Assembly: GCA_036270095.1 (NCBI GenBank)
Contig: DATBDE010000048.1
Span: forward strand, 1-64,000
Direction: 5' to 3'
DNA: 64,000 nt
Source of the DNA: DATBDE01 sp036270095
GTDB lineage: Bacteria > Actinomycetota > Thermoleophilia > Solirubrobacterales > Solirubrobacteraceae
Both the position numbers and the translations under genes were made by a program. Under the pieces are notes generated by a model. It made no database searches. It saw only the letters and a program-made list of their open reading frames with translations, and was not told the DNA's origin. How positions within the stretch are numbered: position 1 is the first letter of the stretch; each line of letters starts with the position of its first letter. Below are positions 45,547 to 54,602 of this stretch, piece by piece.

Positions 45547-46671
45547 ATGCTCCTGGCCGACCCGCCCACCAAGCCCAGGCCCTCCGCGGGCACCTACCGT
45601 CGTCGCCGTGCCGCCGCCCTCGGCGCACTCGTGCTCGGGCTTGCCGTCGTGGTCGTCACGGGCATCTCGCTGGCCGGCGGGGGCGGAGGGAAGGGCCGCG
45701 CCGCCACCGTGCAGCCGGCGGCGGTGCACCGTGGCCCGATCACGATCGAGTGGGTCGGGGACATCACGCCCGGATCGTCCATGGGGGTGCCGCCGGGCAA
45801 CGGCAGGGCCCAGTTCGCGAAGGTCCGGCGCCGGCTGCGCGCGGCCGACCTGACCTTCGGCAACCTCGAGGGCACCTACTCGGTCGGCGGCGCCTCGAAG
45901 TGCGGGAGCGGCGGCGGCCACACCTGCTTCGCCTTCCAGGCCCCGCCCGACCACGCCGTGGCCTTGCGCCGCGCGGGCTTCGACGTTGTCAACCTGGCCA
46001 ACAACCACGCCTGGGACTTCGGCGCGACCGGGCAGGCCCAGACCCGGGCCGCGCTGCGCAGAGCTCGCGTGGCCGCGACCGGGCGGCCGGGCGAGATCAC
46101 GATCGTGCGCCGCGACGGGCTCCGGGTGGCGCTGCTCGGCTTTGCCGCCTATCCGTGGGCGAGCTCGCTCAAGGACCTAGGCGGGGCCCGCCGGCTCGTC
46201 CGGCAGGCGGCCAAGCGCGCCGACGTCGTCGTCGTGGCCATGCACGCCGGCGCCGAGGGCGCCGACCAGACCCACGTGCCCCAGGGCACCGAGATCGCCT
46301 TCGGCGAGGACCGCGGCGATAGCCGCGCCTTCGCCCACGCCGTCGTCGCCGCCGGCGCCGATTTGGTGGTCGGCTCGGGCCCGCACGTGATCCGCGGCGT
46401 CGAGCGCTACCACGGGCGCGTGATCGCCTACTCGCTGGGCAACTTCGCGGGCTGGAACAACTTCGGCCTGGGCGGCCCGCTGAGCGAGAGCGCCATCCTG
46501 CACGTGCGCGTCGACGCCGACGGGCGGGTCCAGTCCACGCACTGGATCCCCATCCACTTGGGCGGCCCGGGGATCCCGCGGGTCGAGCACGACGGCACGA
46601 GCAAGCAGCTGGTCGAGCAGGTCTCCCGGCAGGACTTCGGGCGCGCGGCGGGCATCATGCCTCGCACTTGA
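45547..46671 (+). CDS. CapA-family metallophosphatase-fold protein
   Basis: A 374-aa protein with a membrane anchor near residues 22-40 (ALGALVLGLAVVVVTGISLA) and a PGA_cap/CapA domain: IEWVGDITPGSSMG, TFGNLEGTYS, VVNLANNHAWDFG, VVVAMHAGAE and GSGPHVIRGVERYHGRVIAYSLGNF. In Bacillus CapA takes part in poly-gamma-glutamate export; in polysaccharide loci the role of relatives is not settled. Its stop overlaps the next TTG start (TTGA). Confidence 0.88.
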   Translation: MLLADPPTKPRPSAGTYRRRRAAALGALVLGLAVVVVTGISLAGGGGGKGRAATVQPAAVHRGPITIEWVGDITPGSSMGVPPGNGRAQFAKVRRRLRAADLTFGNLEGTYSVGGASKCGSGGGHTCFAFQAPPDHAVALRRAGFDVVNLANNHAWDFGATGQAQTRAALRRARVAATGRPGEITIVRRDGLRVALLGFAAYPWASSLKDLGGARRLVRQAAKRADVVVVAMHAGAEGADQTHVPQGTEIAFGEDRGDSRAFAHAVVAAGADLVVGSGPHVIRGVERYHGRVIAYSLGNFAGWNNFGLGGPLSESAILHVRVDADGRVQSTHWIPIHLGGPGIPRVEHDGTSKQLVEQVSRQDFGRAAGIMPRT

Positions 46672-47783
46672 ACGTCCACATCGTCGACCCCTCGGCCTAT
46701 ACGCCTCCCTACGACCGCGCGCTGGCGGCCGCGCTGGCGCGCGCCGGCGCCCGGGTCACGCTCGAGACCAGCCGCTTCGGCTACGGCCCGGTGCCGCGCG
46801 CCGACGGCTACGCGGTGGACGAGCGCTTCTACCGCTGGGCGCCGGGCGGCCCGGGCTCGCGCGCCCGCTTCGCGGCCAAGCTGGCCCAACACGTGCCCGA
46901 CATGTTGCGGTACCGCAACGCCGCGAGGGGCGCGGACGTCGTCCACTTCCAGTGGCTGACTGTGCAGCCCCTGGACGTCCACCTGCTGCCGCAGGTGCAT
47001 CCGCTCGTGCTCACCGCCCACGACGTCCTGCCGCGCGAGCCCCGCCCGGGCCAGCTCCAGGCCCAGCGGCGCCTGTACGCGCGGGTCGACGCGGTCGTCG
47101 TGCACTCGCAGACCGGAGCGGCACGCCTGCTCGCGCTCGGGGTGCCCGAGGACCGCGTCCACGTCATCCCGCATGGCGCCTTCACCCACCTCGCCGCGCT
47201 GGAGCCCCGGCCGTTGCCGCCTGAGCTGGGCGCGACCGAGCGCCCGGTCGTCCTGTTCTTCGGCCTCCTGCGCGCGTTCAAGGGCCTCGACGTGCTGCTC
47301 GAGGCCTGGCGCGGCATCGAGGACGCCGAGCTGTGGGTCGTCGGCCGCCCGCGCATGGACCTCGAGCCGCTGCGGGCGCGGGCGCCCGCCAACGTGCGCT
47401 TCCTGCCCCGGTTCGTGACCGACGAGGAGGTCGCGGCGCTGTTTCGCCGCGCGGACCTCGCCGTGCTGCCCTACCGCCAGGCCGACCAGTCCGGCGTGCT
47501 GTTCACTGCGCTGGCCTTCGGCACGCCGTTCGTGGCCAGCGACGTGGGAGGCTTCGGCGACGTCGCCGCGAAGGGAGCGGGCGAGGTGGTGGCGCCGGCC
47601 GACCCCGCGGCGCTACACGACGCGCTGGTCGCCCTGCTCGCCGACCCCGAACGCCGGGCGCGCATGGCCGCCGCCGCGCGCGAGGCCGCGGCCACGACCT
47701 ACGCCTGGGACGCCATCGCCCGGCGCACGCTGGACCTCTATGCCCGGCTCGGCGCGCCGGTTCGCCACAATGCGGCGCCGTGA
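46668..47783 (+). CDS. Family 4 glycosyltransferase
   Basis: A 371-aa GT-B protein with VVHSQTGAARLLALGV, VHVIPHGAF, LFFGLLRAFKGLDVLLEAW and LAVLPYRQADQSGVLFTALAFGTPFVASDVGGF, the standard nucleotide-sugar-binding region of GT4 retaining enzymes. TTG at 46668 overlaps the capA stop, and its own stop overlaps the next GTG, so it is part of a chain of coupled genes. Confidence 0.9.
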   Translation: MNVHIVDPSAYTPPYDRALAAALARAGARVTLETSRFGYGPVPRADGYAVDERFYRWAPGGPGSRARFAAKLAQHVPDMLRYRNAARGADVVHFQWLTVQPLDVHLLPQVHPLVLTAHDVLPREPRPGQLQAQRRLYARVDAVVVHSQTGAARLLALGVPEDRVHVIPHGAFTHLAALEPRPLPPELGATERPVVLFFGLLRAFKGLDVLLEAWRGIEDAELWVVGRPRMDLEPLRARAPANVRFLPRFVTDEEVAALFRRADLAVLPYRQADQSGVLFTALAFGTPFVASDVGGFGDVAAKGAGEVVAPADPAALHDALVALLADPERRARMAAAAREAAATTYAWDAIARRTLDLYARLGAPVRHNAAP

Positions 47784-48916
47784 AGCGCGCCGCCAAGCTC
47801 GCGTTCTTGGGCTCGGCCGGGCTGCTGGGGTACACACAGCTCGGCTACCCCGTCCTGCTCGCAGGCCTCGATCGCCTGCGCCGGCCGCGCGATCCCGACA
47901 TCCTCCCCTACACCGACGGCGACGTACCCGACGTCTCGCTCGTGGTCGCCGCCTACAACGAGGCGCCGGTGATCGATGCCAAGGTGCAGAACGCGCGCGC
48001 GCTCGACTACCCCGCCGACCGGCTCGAGGTGATCGTGTCCGTCGACGGCGCGACCGACGGCACGGCCGAGCGCGCCCGCGCCGCCGGCGCCGACGTCGTG
48101 ATCGAGAACACGCGCGGCGGCAAGGTGCGCGCGCAGGACGCGGCGGTGGCGCGCGCACGCGGCGAGGTCGTGGCCTTCTCGGACGCCAACGCGACCTGGG
48201 AGCCCGGCGCGCTGCGCGCGCTCGTCGACCCCTTCCTCGACCCGCGCGTGGGCTACGTCTGCGGCAGCGTCCGCTTCACCGGCGCCAACGGGGCGACCAA
48301 TCAGGAGGGCCTGTACTGGCGCTATGAGATGTGGCTGCGCGGGCTGGAGTCGCGCCTGGCCTCGGTCACCGCCGGCAACGGCGCCATCTACGCCACCCGC
48401 AAGGACGCCTACATCGTCGTCGACCCGGTCATGGGCCATGACCTCTCCTTCCCGTTCAACCTGGTCAAGCGCGGCTGGCGCGCGGTCTACGCGTCGGCGG
48501 CGCGCGCGACCGAGAAGATGGTCCCGACCGTCGAGGGCGAGTTCGCGCGCAAGCGGCGGATGATGAGCCACACCTGGCCGATCGTCGTGCGCGGCGGCAT
48601 GCTGTCGCCGCGTGGCTACGGCGGCCTGTACGGGCTCATGATCACCTCGCACCGGCTGCTGCGCTACGCCAGCCCGTTCCTGCACCTGCTCGCGCTCGGG
48701 ACCAACGCGGCCCTGCTCGAGGAGGGCGCCGGCTACCGCGCCGCCTTCGCCGCGCAGCTCGGGCTGCTGGGCGCCGCGGCGGCGCCGTCGCGCGCCCGGC
48801 CGTTCCTGGTGGTCCGCTACTACGTGCTAACGACCGCCTCGGTCGCCGCGGGCCTGGTCGACTGGCTGCGCCACGGCACCGAGGCGGGCTGGGACGCCGC
48901 GGAGGGCACGCGGTGA
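47780..48916 (+). CDS. Family 2 glycosyltransferase, membrane-bound
   Basis: A 378-aa GT2 enzyme with LVVAAYNEAPVID, IVSVDGATDGT, VAFSDANATWEPGA (DxD-like), TAGNGAIYATRKDAY and MGHDLSFPFNLVKRGW, then RKRRMM in place of the QxxRW motif. C-terminal hydrophobic segments anchor it. It is close to exopolysaccharide polymerising or adding enzymes. GTG at 47780 overlaps the preceding stop. Confidence 0.88.
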   Translation: MKRAAKLAFLGSAGLLGYTQLGYPVLLAGLDRLRRPRDPDILPYTDGDVPDVSLVVAAYNEAPVIDAKVQNARALDYPADRLEVIVSVDGATDGTAERARAAGADVVIENTRGGKVRAQDAAVARARGEVVAFSDANATWEPGALRALVDPFLDPRVGYVCGSVRFTGANGATNQEGLYWRYEMWLRGLESRLASVTAGNGAIYATRKDAYIVVDPVMGHDLSFPFNLVKRGWRAVYASAARATEKMVPTVEGEFARKRRMMSHTWPIVVRGGMLSPRGYGGLYGLMITSHRLLRYASPFLHLLALGTNAALLEEGAGYRAAFAAQLGLLGAAAAPSRARPFLVVRYYVLTTASVAAGLVDWLRHGTEAGWDAAEGTR

Positions 48917-49281
48917 GCGCCGACCCGGCCGAGGTCGTGCGCCGGCTCGTGGCCGCGTTCAACGCGTTCGACATCGACGCGGTGATCGCGCTGAGCAGCC
49001 CCGACGTCGTCGTGCGCGAGAACCCGGCCTTCCCCGACGCCTCGACGTACCGGGGCCACGACGGCGTGCGGGCGATGCTCGCCGGCTGGGCGGAGGCCTT
49101 CGATGAGTGGCACACCGAGGTGGAGCGGATCACCGTCGACGGCGACGAGGTCAAGCTGCTGGCGACGTACGAGGGCGTCGGGCGGCTCACCGGCGCGCCG
49201 GTCAAGATGCCGCCCGAGCGGGCGGTCTACGTCGTGCGCGACGGCCAGGTGGTCTCCGCGCAGTTCGGGGGGCCGACGTGA
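48913..49281 (+). CDS. SnoaL-like (NTF2-fold) protein
   Basis: A 122-aa protein with the NTF2-like pattern VRRLVAAFNAFDIDAVIALSSPDVVV, YRGHDGVRAMLAGWAEAF and ERAVYVVRDGQVVSAQF. The fold is used by polyketide cyclases, isomerases and many proteins of unknown role. It is coupled on both sides by GTGA overlaps within the glycan operon, which is unusual for this family and suggests a function in the same pathway. Confidence 0.78.
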   Translation: MSADPAEVVRRLVAAFNAFDIDAVIALSSPDVVVRENPAFPDASTYRGHDGVRAMLAGWAEAFDEWHTEVERITVDGDEVKLLATYEGVGRLTGAPVKMPPERAVYVVRDGQVVSAQFGGPT

Positions 49282-49880
49282 AGCGGGCGCTCGACCTCGT
49301 GGGCGCGACCGCGATCCTGGTCCTCGCCTCGCCGGTGATGGCGGTCGCCGCGCTGGTCATCCGGCTCGAGAGCCGCGGCCACCCGATCTACCGGCAACGC
49401 CGGGTGGGCAAGGACGGGCACCCGTTCGAGATCTACAAGTTCCGCACCATGGTCGACGGCGCCGAGCACATCGGCGCGGGCATGGCCGTCAACGAGGGCG
49501 ACCCGCGCATCACGCGCTTCGGCCACGTGCTGCGCCGCTGGTCGCTGGACGAGCTCCCCAACCTGGTCAACGTCGTGCGCGGCGAGATGTCGCTCGTGGG
49601 TCCGCGCCCGACGATCCAGGTCCAGGTCGACCAGTACACGCCGCACCAGCGCCGGCGGCTCGAGGTCAAGCCCGGGATCACCGGCTGGGCCCAGGTCAAC
49701 GGGCGCACGACGCTGCCCTGGCCCGAGCGCATCGAGCTCGACGTCTGGTACGTCGACCACCGCACGCTGCTGCTCGACGTGCGCATCCTGCTGCGCAGCG
49801 CCAGGCTCGTGTTCGAGGGCTACGGGCTCTACAAGGGCGACACCGGGGGCTGGAACGGCCCCACGGGCGAGCGGCGATGA
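49278..49880 (+). CDS. Phosphoglycosyl transferase (PglC-like)
   Basis: Starts glycan assembly by moving a sugar-phosphate to undecaprenyl phosphate. The 200-aa protein has a single N-terminal membrane helix (LVGATAILVLASPVMAVAALVIRLES), then GHPIYRQRRVGKDGHPF, the KFRTM motif, GEMSLVGPRP and PGITGWAQVNGR. The short monotopic form resembles PglC, which fits the PglF-type dehydratase and PglE-like aminotransferase in the same locus. No PglD-type acetyltransferase is seen. Confidence 0.93.
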   Translation: MKRALDLVGATAILVLASPVMAVAALVIRLESRGHPIYRQRRVGKDGHPFEIYKFRTMVDGAEHIGAGMAVNEGDPRITRFGHVLRRWSLDELPNLVNVVRGEMSLVGPRPTIQVQVDQYTPHQRRRLEVKPGITGWAQVNGRTTLPWPERIELDVWYVDHRTLLLDVRILLRSARLVFEGYGLYKGDTGGWNGPTGERR

Positions 49881-50866
49881 CCGGCGTCCTGCTCACCGGC
49901 GTGGGGAAGCGCTACGACATCGTCTCCGCCTTCACCCAGCACGCCACCGTCGTGGCGGCCGACCCCAACCCGCTCGCGCCGGCCCAGTACGCGGCGACGG
50001 TGCGCACGGCGGTGCCGCGCATCCACGACCCGGCCTACGTACCCGCGCTACGGGCGCTGTGCGACGAGCACGACGTCGGCGCGGTGGTGCCGCTGACCGA
50101 CCTCGACCTCTCGGTGCTGGCCCGGGCGCGGCGCGAGGGGATCCTGCCGGCCTTCGTGCCCGACCCCGAGATCACCGACGCCACCTTCGACAAGTACGAC
50201 GCCCATCGGCTGCTCGAGCGCATGGGCCTGCCCTCGCCGCCGACCGTGCTGCCGGGCACCGAGCCCGATTCCTACCCGGTCATGGTCAAGCCGCGCCAGG
50301 GCAGCGGCGCCCGCTCCGTCCACCCGGCGCCCGACCGCGCCGCGATGAAATTCTTCGTCGGCTACGTGGACGAGCCGGTCATGGTCCAGAAGCTCATGCA
50401 GGGGCCCGAGTTCTCGATGGACTGCCTGTCCGATCTCGACGGGCGCTGCCTGAACGTGATCCCGCGCTCGATGCTCGAGTCGCGCGGAGGCGAGTCGATC
50501 AAGGGCACCGTGCTCGACGACCCCGAGCTCGTCGACCTCGGCCGCCGCGTCGTCGAGGCGCTGGGGGTGCGCGGGCCCTGCACCGTGCAGGCGTTCCGCG
50601 ACCGCGACATCGGCCTGGGCATCACCGACGTCAACACGCGCTTCGGCGGCGCGTTCCCGGCGCCGATGTACGCGGCCCTGCCCGGCCGCACGTACCCGGA
50701 GCTGATCGCGCGCATGGCCGCCGGCGAGCGCATCGAGCCCCACGTCGGCCAGTACCGGGCCGGGGTCACCTTCATCCGCTACTACTGGCAGCTCGAGCTC
50801 GACGGCGACCTGACGCCCACCGGCCGGGACATCGTGGATCCGCCCGGCCCGCCGGCGCCACGATGA
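49877..50866 (+). CDS. ATP-grasp protein, carbamoyl-phosphate-synthase-like
   Basis: A 329-aa ATP-grasp ligase: N-terminal GVLLTGVGKRYDIVSAF, the ATP site YPVMVKPRQGSGARSV and FSMDCLSD, and the metal-binding ITDVNTRFGGAFPA. Members next to sugar transferases are thought to attach amino acids or other acids to sugars or lipids; the reaction here is not known. ATG overlaps the transferase stop (ATGA). It is the last gene of the coupled chain, and a 37-bp gap follows. Confidence 0.83.
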   Translation: MTGVLLTGVGKRYDIVSAFTQHATVVAADPNPLAPAQYAATVRTAVPRIHDPAYVPALRALCDEHDVGAVVPLTDLDLSVLARARREGILPAFVPDPEITDATFDKYDAHRLLERMGLPSPPTVLPGTEPDSYPVMVKPRQGSGARSVHPAPDRAAMKFFVGYVDEPVMVQKLMQGPEFSMDCLSDLDGRCLNVIPRSMLESRGGESIKGTVLDDPELVDLGRRVVEALGVRGPCTVQAFRDRDIGLGITDVNTRFGGAFPAPMYAALPGRTYPELIARMAAGERIEPHVGQYRAGVTFIRYYWQLELDGDLTPTGRDIVDPPGPPAPR

Positions 50867-50903
50867 ACGGCCAGACCCCGTTGAGGGTGGTTGAGGCTTT
50901 GCG

Positions 50904-51710
50904 ATGAGCGTGCTCCTCACCGGCGCCTCGGGCGGCCTGGGGGGCGAGGCGGCCGCCGCGATGCGCGCCGCGGGCCGGGACGTCGTGGGGCCCGGGCGCG
51001 ACCAGCTCGACCTCGGCTCGCTCGAGTCGGTGCGCGCGTTCGCGGCCGCCGTCGACGGACCGGTCGAGGCGATCGTCTGCAACGCGGGCATGCAGAGCCC
51101 CGGCCGCACGGCATTCACGGAGGACGGCATCGAGCTGACGTTCCAGGTCAACCACCTTGGGCACTTCCTGCTCGTGGCGCTGCTGCGCGACCGGCTGGCG
51201 CCGAACGCGCGCGTGGTGGTCGTCAGCTCCGGCACCCACGACGCCGCGCAGCGCACCGGCATGCCCAAGCCGGACTACCGCGGCGCGCGGGCGCTCGCCC
51301 ATCCCGCCCCCAGTGACTCGACCACCGAGGGCCGGCGCCGCTATACGGCCAGCAAGCTCTGCAACGTGCTCTTCGCCTACGAGCTGGCCCGTCGCGGCCC
51401 GGTCCGCGCCAACGTCTTCGACCCCGGACTCGTGCCCGGCACCGGCCTGGCCCGCGACTACGGCCGGCTGCAGCGCTTCGTCTGGGACCGGGTCCTGCCC
51501 GTGGTCGCCCCGGTCCTGCCCATCATGAGCACGCCGGAGCGGTCGGGCCGCGCGCTCGCTCGCCTCGCCACCGATCCCGCGCTCGCGCACGTCACCGGCG
51601 CGTACTTCCTCGGCGAGCGGCCGCGCGGCTCCTCGGAGGACTCCTACGACCGCGACAAGGCCCGCGACCTGTGGGAGACGAGCGAGGCCCTGGTCGAGCG
51701 GTACCTGTAG
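50904..51710 (+). CDS. Short-chain dehydrogenase/reductase
   Basis: A 268-aa SDR with the nucleotide motif TGASGGLGGEA, CNAGMQ, VNHLGHF, the Ser region VVVVSSGTHD and catalytic YTASK. The insertion between Ser and Tyr resembles retinol dehydrogenase or protochlorophyllide-reductase-like SDRs. ATG at 50904 has GAGG at a suitable distance. It ends three bases from the convergent amidase stop. Substrate unknown. Confidence 0.87.
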   Translation: MSVLLTGASGGLGGEAAAAMRAAGRDVVGPGRDQLDLGSLESVRAFAAAVDGPVEAIVCNAGMQSPGRTAFTEDGIELTFQVNHLGHFLLVALLRDRLAPNARVVVVSSGTHDAAQRTGMPKPDYRGARALAHPAPSDSTTEGRRRYTASKLCNVLFAYELARRGPVRANVFDPGLVPGTGLARDYGRLQRFVWDRVLPVVAPVLPIMSTPERSGRALARLATDPALAHVTGAYFLGERPRGSSEDSYDRDKARDLWETSEALVERYL

Positions 51711-51713
51711 GCG

Positions 51714-53405
51714 CTACGCCGCGCGCGTCCCGCGCGGTCGCGGCGCCGGCAGCACGCGGAAGAACACGCTCGGCGACGAGGCCTTGGGGTTGCGCTTGTC
51801 CCCGGCGAACGTCGCCCGCGTGCGGTAGAGGCCGGCGGACGGGCGCAGGCCGACGGCGTACTGGCCGCCGCGGGCGCGTGCCCGGCCGGGCCCGGCCGAG
51901 CGCCAGCCGCCGCGCACGCGCCGCTGGATCAGCAGGCCGACGGCGGTCTTGTGCGGCGCGATCGCGCCGCTGAGCTTGACCCTGTCGCCGGCGCGCAGGC
52001 GCTTGGTCGACGCGGCCAGCGACAGCGTCGGCTGCACGATCACCGTGGCCCGCGACGACGCCGCGGCGCGGTGGGTCCCGTCCCCGGGCCAGTAGGCGCG
52101 CACGGCGACGGTGCGGCTCGAGTTCACGCTCGCGCTCCAGCTGCCGTCAGAGCCGGTGTCGGCGGTCGTGATCGACACCCAGTGCCCGTGCAGCGAGCGC
52201 AGCTGGATCTGCACCCGCACGCCCGCGAGCGGCGTCCCGTCCGAGAGCGCGAGCTGGCCCGTGACCGCCACCGGCTGCGGGAAGGCCAAGCGCCGCGCAG
52301 CGGCGGACAGGCTGAGCTGCGCCCGCACGTTGGCCGACGGCTGGACCGGCGCCGCCGGCGCCGCGCCCGCCGCGCGGGCGCGGATGTCGGGCAACTGCGC
52401 GTAGAGCGCGTCGCCCGGGCAGTCGGTGGCGTCGCCGTCGCGGTGCCCGGAGATGCGGTCGAAGGTCACGGGCGTGCCGGACGGGTACTTGTTGTCGCCG
52501 CCGCCCCGCGAGGTCAGCGTGACCTTGCCGGCCACGGGCACGCCGGCGATCGACAGGCGCCAGGCGATGAGCTGGGAGAGCGCCTTCAGCCCGGCGTCGG
52601 TCTGCCCGACGGTGTTGAACGTCCCCAGGCTCGAGACCCCGGTCGACTGGTCGTTGTAGCCCTGCGCCTGCGCCCCCACCACGGGCCGGTCGATGCCCCC
52701 GGCCCGGCCCTCGAAGATCTGCCCGTACCTGTCGACGAGGAAGTTGTAGCCGATGTCGTTCCAGCCGTTGTCGTCGCGGTGGAACCGGCAGATGGCGAGC
52801 ACGATCGCGGCCGAGTCCGAGGGCGCGTAGTCGTTGGAACCGTCGGTGTGGTGCACGAACGCCATCTGCACGTTGCCGTATTCGGGCGTCCCCTTCGGGT
52901 TGCACTGGTTCCCCGCCCACTGCGCGCGAGGAATGATCGACGGCTGGCCCGCGGCCGCCGCGCGCGCGGCCGGCCGGGACGCGCTCACGAGCCCGACGTG
53001 CGCCCGCACGAAGTCCACGTGCACGCCGCGCGCCGGCCGCGACAGGCGCAGCTGGTAGCGGTCCGAGCGCCCGGTCCACACCGGCCCCGTGCCGCGCAGG
53101 GCGGGCGCGCCATCGGGCGCGTCGGCGCTCTCGTCGGCGCGCACCCAGGCGCTCCAGCGCCCGGTGCGGACGCTGCGGGCGCGCACGTCGACGGTCATCT
53201 TCGCGGGCGCGCTCCACTTGACCCCGAGCAGGTCGAAGGCCCGCGGCGCCCGGACCGACGGCGTGGTTACGGGCCCTGCGCCCGCGGCATGCGCGGCCCC
53301 GCCCGGCAGCGATTGCGAGAAATCGCTGGCATGGGGAGCCGCCGCGGCCCCGGCGGGAAGCCCGAGCACGGCGACGGCAGCAACAACCCCCAGAAGGCGG
53401 CGCAC
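51714..53405 (-). CDS. Secreted PGRP-type N-acetylmuramoyl-L-alanine amidase
   Basis: Cuts the amide bond between muramic acid and the peptide. The 563-aa protein has a signal peptide (LLGVVAAVAVLGLPAGAAAA), a beta-rich N-terminal region, a PGRP/Amidase_2 domain (about 150-330) with zinc ligands in FVHHTDGS, SGHRDGD and DATDCPGD and the WNDIGYNFLVD core, then C-terminal Ig-like units (LSLAASTKRLRAGDRVKLSG). It follows the NlpC/P60 gene on the same strand, giving two wall hydrolases together. Confidence 0.92.
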   Translation of the reverse strand: MRRLLGVVAAVAVLGLPAGAAAAPHASDFSQSLPGGAAHAAGAGPVTTPSVRAPRAFDLLGVKWSAPAKMTVDVRARSVRTGRWSAWVRADESADAPDGAPALRGTGPVWTGRSDRYQLRLSRPARGVHVDFVRAHVGLVSASRPAARAAAAGQPSIIPRAQWAGNQCNPKGTPEYGNVQMAFVHHTDGSNDYAPSDSAAIVLAICRFHRDDNGWNDIGYNFLVDRYGQIFEGRAGGIDRPVVGAQAQGYNDQSTGVSSLGTFNTVGQTDAGLKALSQLIAWRLSIAGVPVAGKVTLTSRGGGDNKYPSGTPVTFDRISGHRDGDATDCPGDALYAQLPDIRARAAGAAPAAPVQPSANVRAQLSLSAAARRLAFPQPVAVTGQLALSDGTPLAGVRVQIQLRSLHGHWVSITTADTGSDGSWSASVNSSRTVAVRAYWPGDGTHRAAASSRATVIVQPTLSLAASTKRLRAGDRVKLSGAIAPHKTAVGLLIQRRVRGGWRSAGPGRARARGGQYAVGLRPSAGLYRTRATFAGDKRNPKASSPSVFFRVLPAPRPRGTRAA

Positions 53406-53448
53406 GAAGGTTGCAACACCGATCCCCGCCCCGGGGTTGCGGCGGCGC

Positions 53449-54447
53449 TCAGAGACCGGCGGGATGGCGCGCCACGTAACCGGACGAGGATCGCGACTGC
53501 GACGTCCAGCGCGTCCCGCTCTGCCAGCGGGCGCTCGTATCGAAGCGGCGACCGTTGACGACCATGTAGACGTGACCGCTGTTGGCGTAGATCGTGACGT
53601 GCTTGCCAGGCCCCGGCTTGCCGTAGCTCTCGAAGGCGCTGGAGTTCAGCGGCGACTTCAGCAAGCCGGCGTTGTGCAGCGCGTAGGAGACCGAGCCCGA
53701 GCAGTCGTAGCCGGCGGACGTGAAGGAGCCGTGGCCGCCGCCGTACACGTACGGGGCGCTGGCGATCCGGTCGGCGCCGGCGAGGACCGACGAGACCTTG
53801 CCGCTGTCGCCCGCGCTCGCGCTCGCGCCGCCCAGGTGAGCGCGCTTGAGCAGCGGCGTAGGGCCGCTCACCCCGGCCGCCTCCCAGGTGCCGGGGCCGA
53901 CCACGCCGTCGCGGGCGAGGCCGTGGCGGGACTGGAAGCGCTTGACCGCGCGCATGGTCGCCGGGCCGAAGACGCCGTCGGCGGCGACGCCGATGCGCTT
54001 CTGCAGGCGCGCGACGCTGGGCCCGCGGCCGCGGCCGCCGTCACCGGCGCCGCTGGAGGCGTGGCCGCCGCCCGAGCCGCCGCGCAGCTTGGCCAGCGTG
54101 GCCGCACCCACGACGCCGTCGACGTCGAGGCCGTTGCGCTTCTGGAACATCCGCACCGCGTGCTCGGTGTGCGGGCCGAATTCGCCGTCACCGCCGATGC
54201 CCAGGCGATGCTGGACGCCGCGGACGCGGCCGCCGTCGTCGCCGCGCTGCAGGAGGCCGCTCCCAGCGGCCGCCGCGGTCGCGACGGGCACGGCCGTCGC
54301 CGCCACCACGCCGGCGAGCGCAAGGCCCTTGCGCCCGGGAATGAGGTCGAGGCGGGAAGCCGCCTGCTGCCGGCGCGCGCGAGAGCGCGAGAGCGAATCC
54401 GCCCACAGCTCCGGGCACGCGAGATCGCGCGCACTGTTGTGCACCAC
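53449..54447 (-). CDS. NlpC/P60 endopeptidase with two peptidoglycan-binding domains
   Basis: A 332-aa cell-wall hydrolase. A long basic N region precedes a signal-like segment (GLALAGVVAATAVPVATAAAA, about 41-61). Two PG_binding_1 units follow (ending FGPHTEHAVRMFQKRNGLDVDGVVG and FGPATMRAVKRFQSRHGLARDGVVG), then an NlpC/P60 domain with catalytic Cys in YDCSGSVSYAL and His in SGHVYMVVN. GTG at 54447 is annotated, but a later start would shorten the unusual n-region. Its leader (54448-54602) is rich in hairpins. Confidence 0.9.
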   Translation of the reverse strand: MVHNSARDLACPELWADSLSRSRARRQQAASRLDLIPGRKGLALAGVVAATAVPVATAAAAGSGLLQRGDDGGRVRGVQHRLGIGGDGEFGPHTEHAVRMFQKRNGLDVDGVVGAATLAKLRGGSGGGHASSGAGDGGRGRGPSVARLQKRIGVAADGVFGPATMRAVKRFQSRHGLARDGVVGPGTWEAAGVSGPTPLLKRAHLGGASASAGDSGKVSSVLAGADRIASAPYVYGGGHGSFTSAGYDCSGSVSYALHNAGLLKSPLNSSAFESYGKPGPGKHVTIYANSGHVYMVVNGRRFDTSARWQSGTRWTSQSRSSSGYVARHPAGL

Positions 54448-54602
54448 TACACCCCCGATTGGCTCGTTTCAGGTCCCGACCCGACCATGGGGCGGGCTGT
54501 CCCGCCTGCCGGGGTCGAAGCGGCGTCGACCCTAACGGGAAAATCCCTGCAAGCTGCACGGTTCCTTGCAGGACGACATAACCCGGGCGTTATCCGGGGG
54601 CG
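54448..54602 (-). promoter_or_regulatory. Structured leader upstream of the NlpC/P60 gene
   Basis: Read on the minus strand, this 155-nt gap has CCTGCAAG/CTTGCAGG (54572-54565 with 54553-54546), then GGTCGA/TCGACC and GGCGGG/CCCGCC hairpins, and ATAAC/GTTAT just after the upstream stop. Wall-hydrolase genes of actinobacteria often carry c-di-AMP riboswitches, but I could not match the conserved ydaO core, so this is only a candidate regulatory leader. The first hairpin may instead end transcription of the DUF3105 gene. Confidence 0.4.

Noticed and set aside
42186..46322. A 1378-residue plus-strand open frame
   Set aside because: Runs antisense to one real gene and out of frame with the flippase and CapA genes; Arg/Pro-rich low-complexity product, no start signal.
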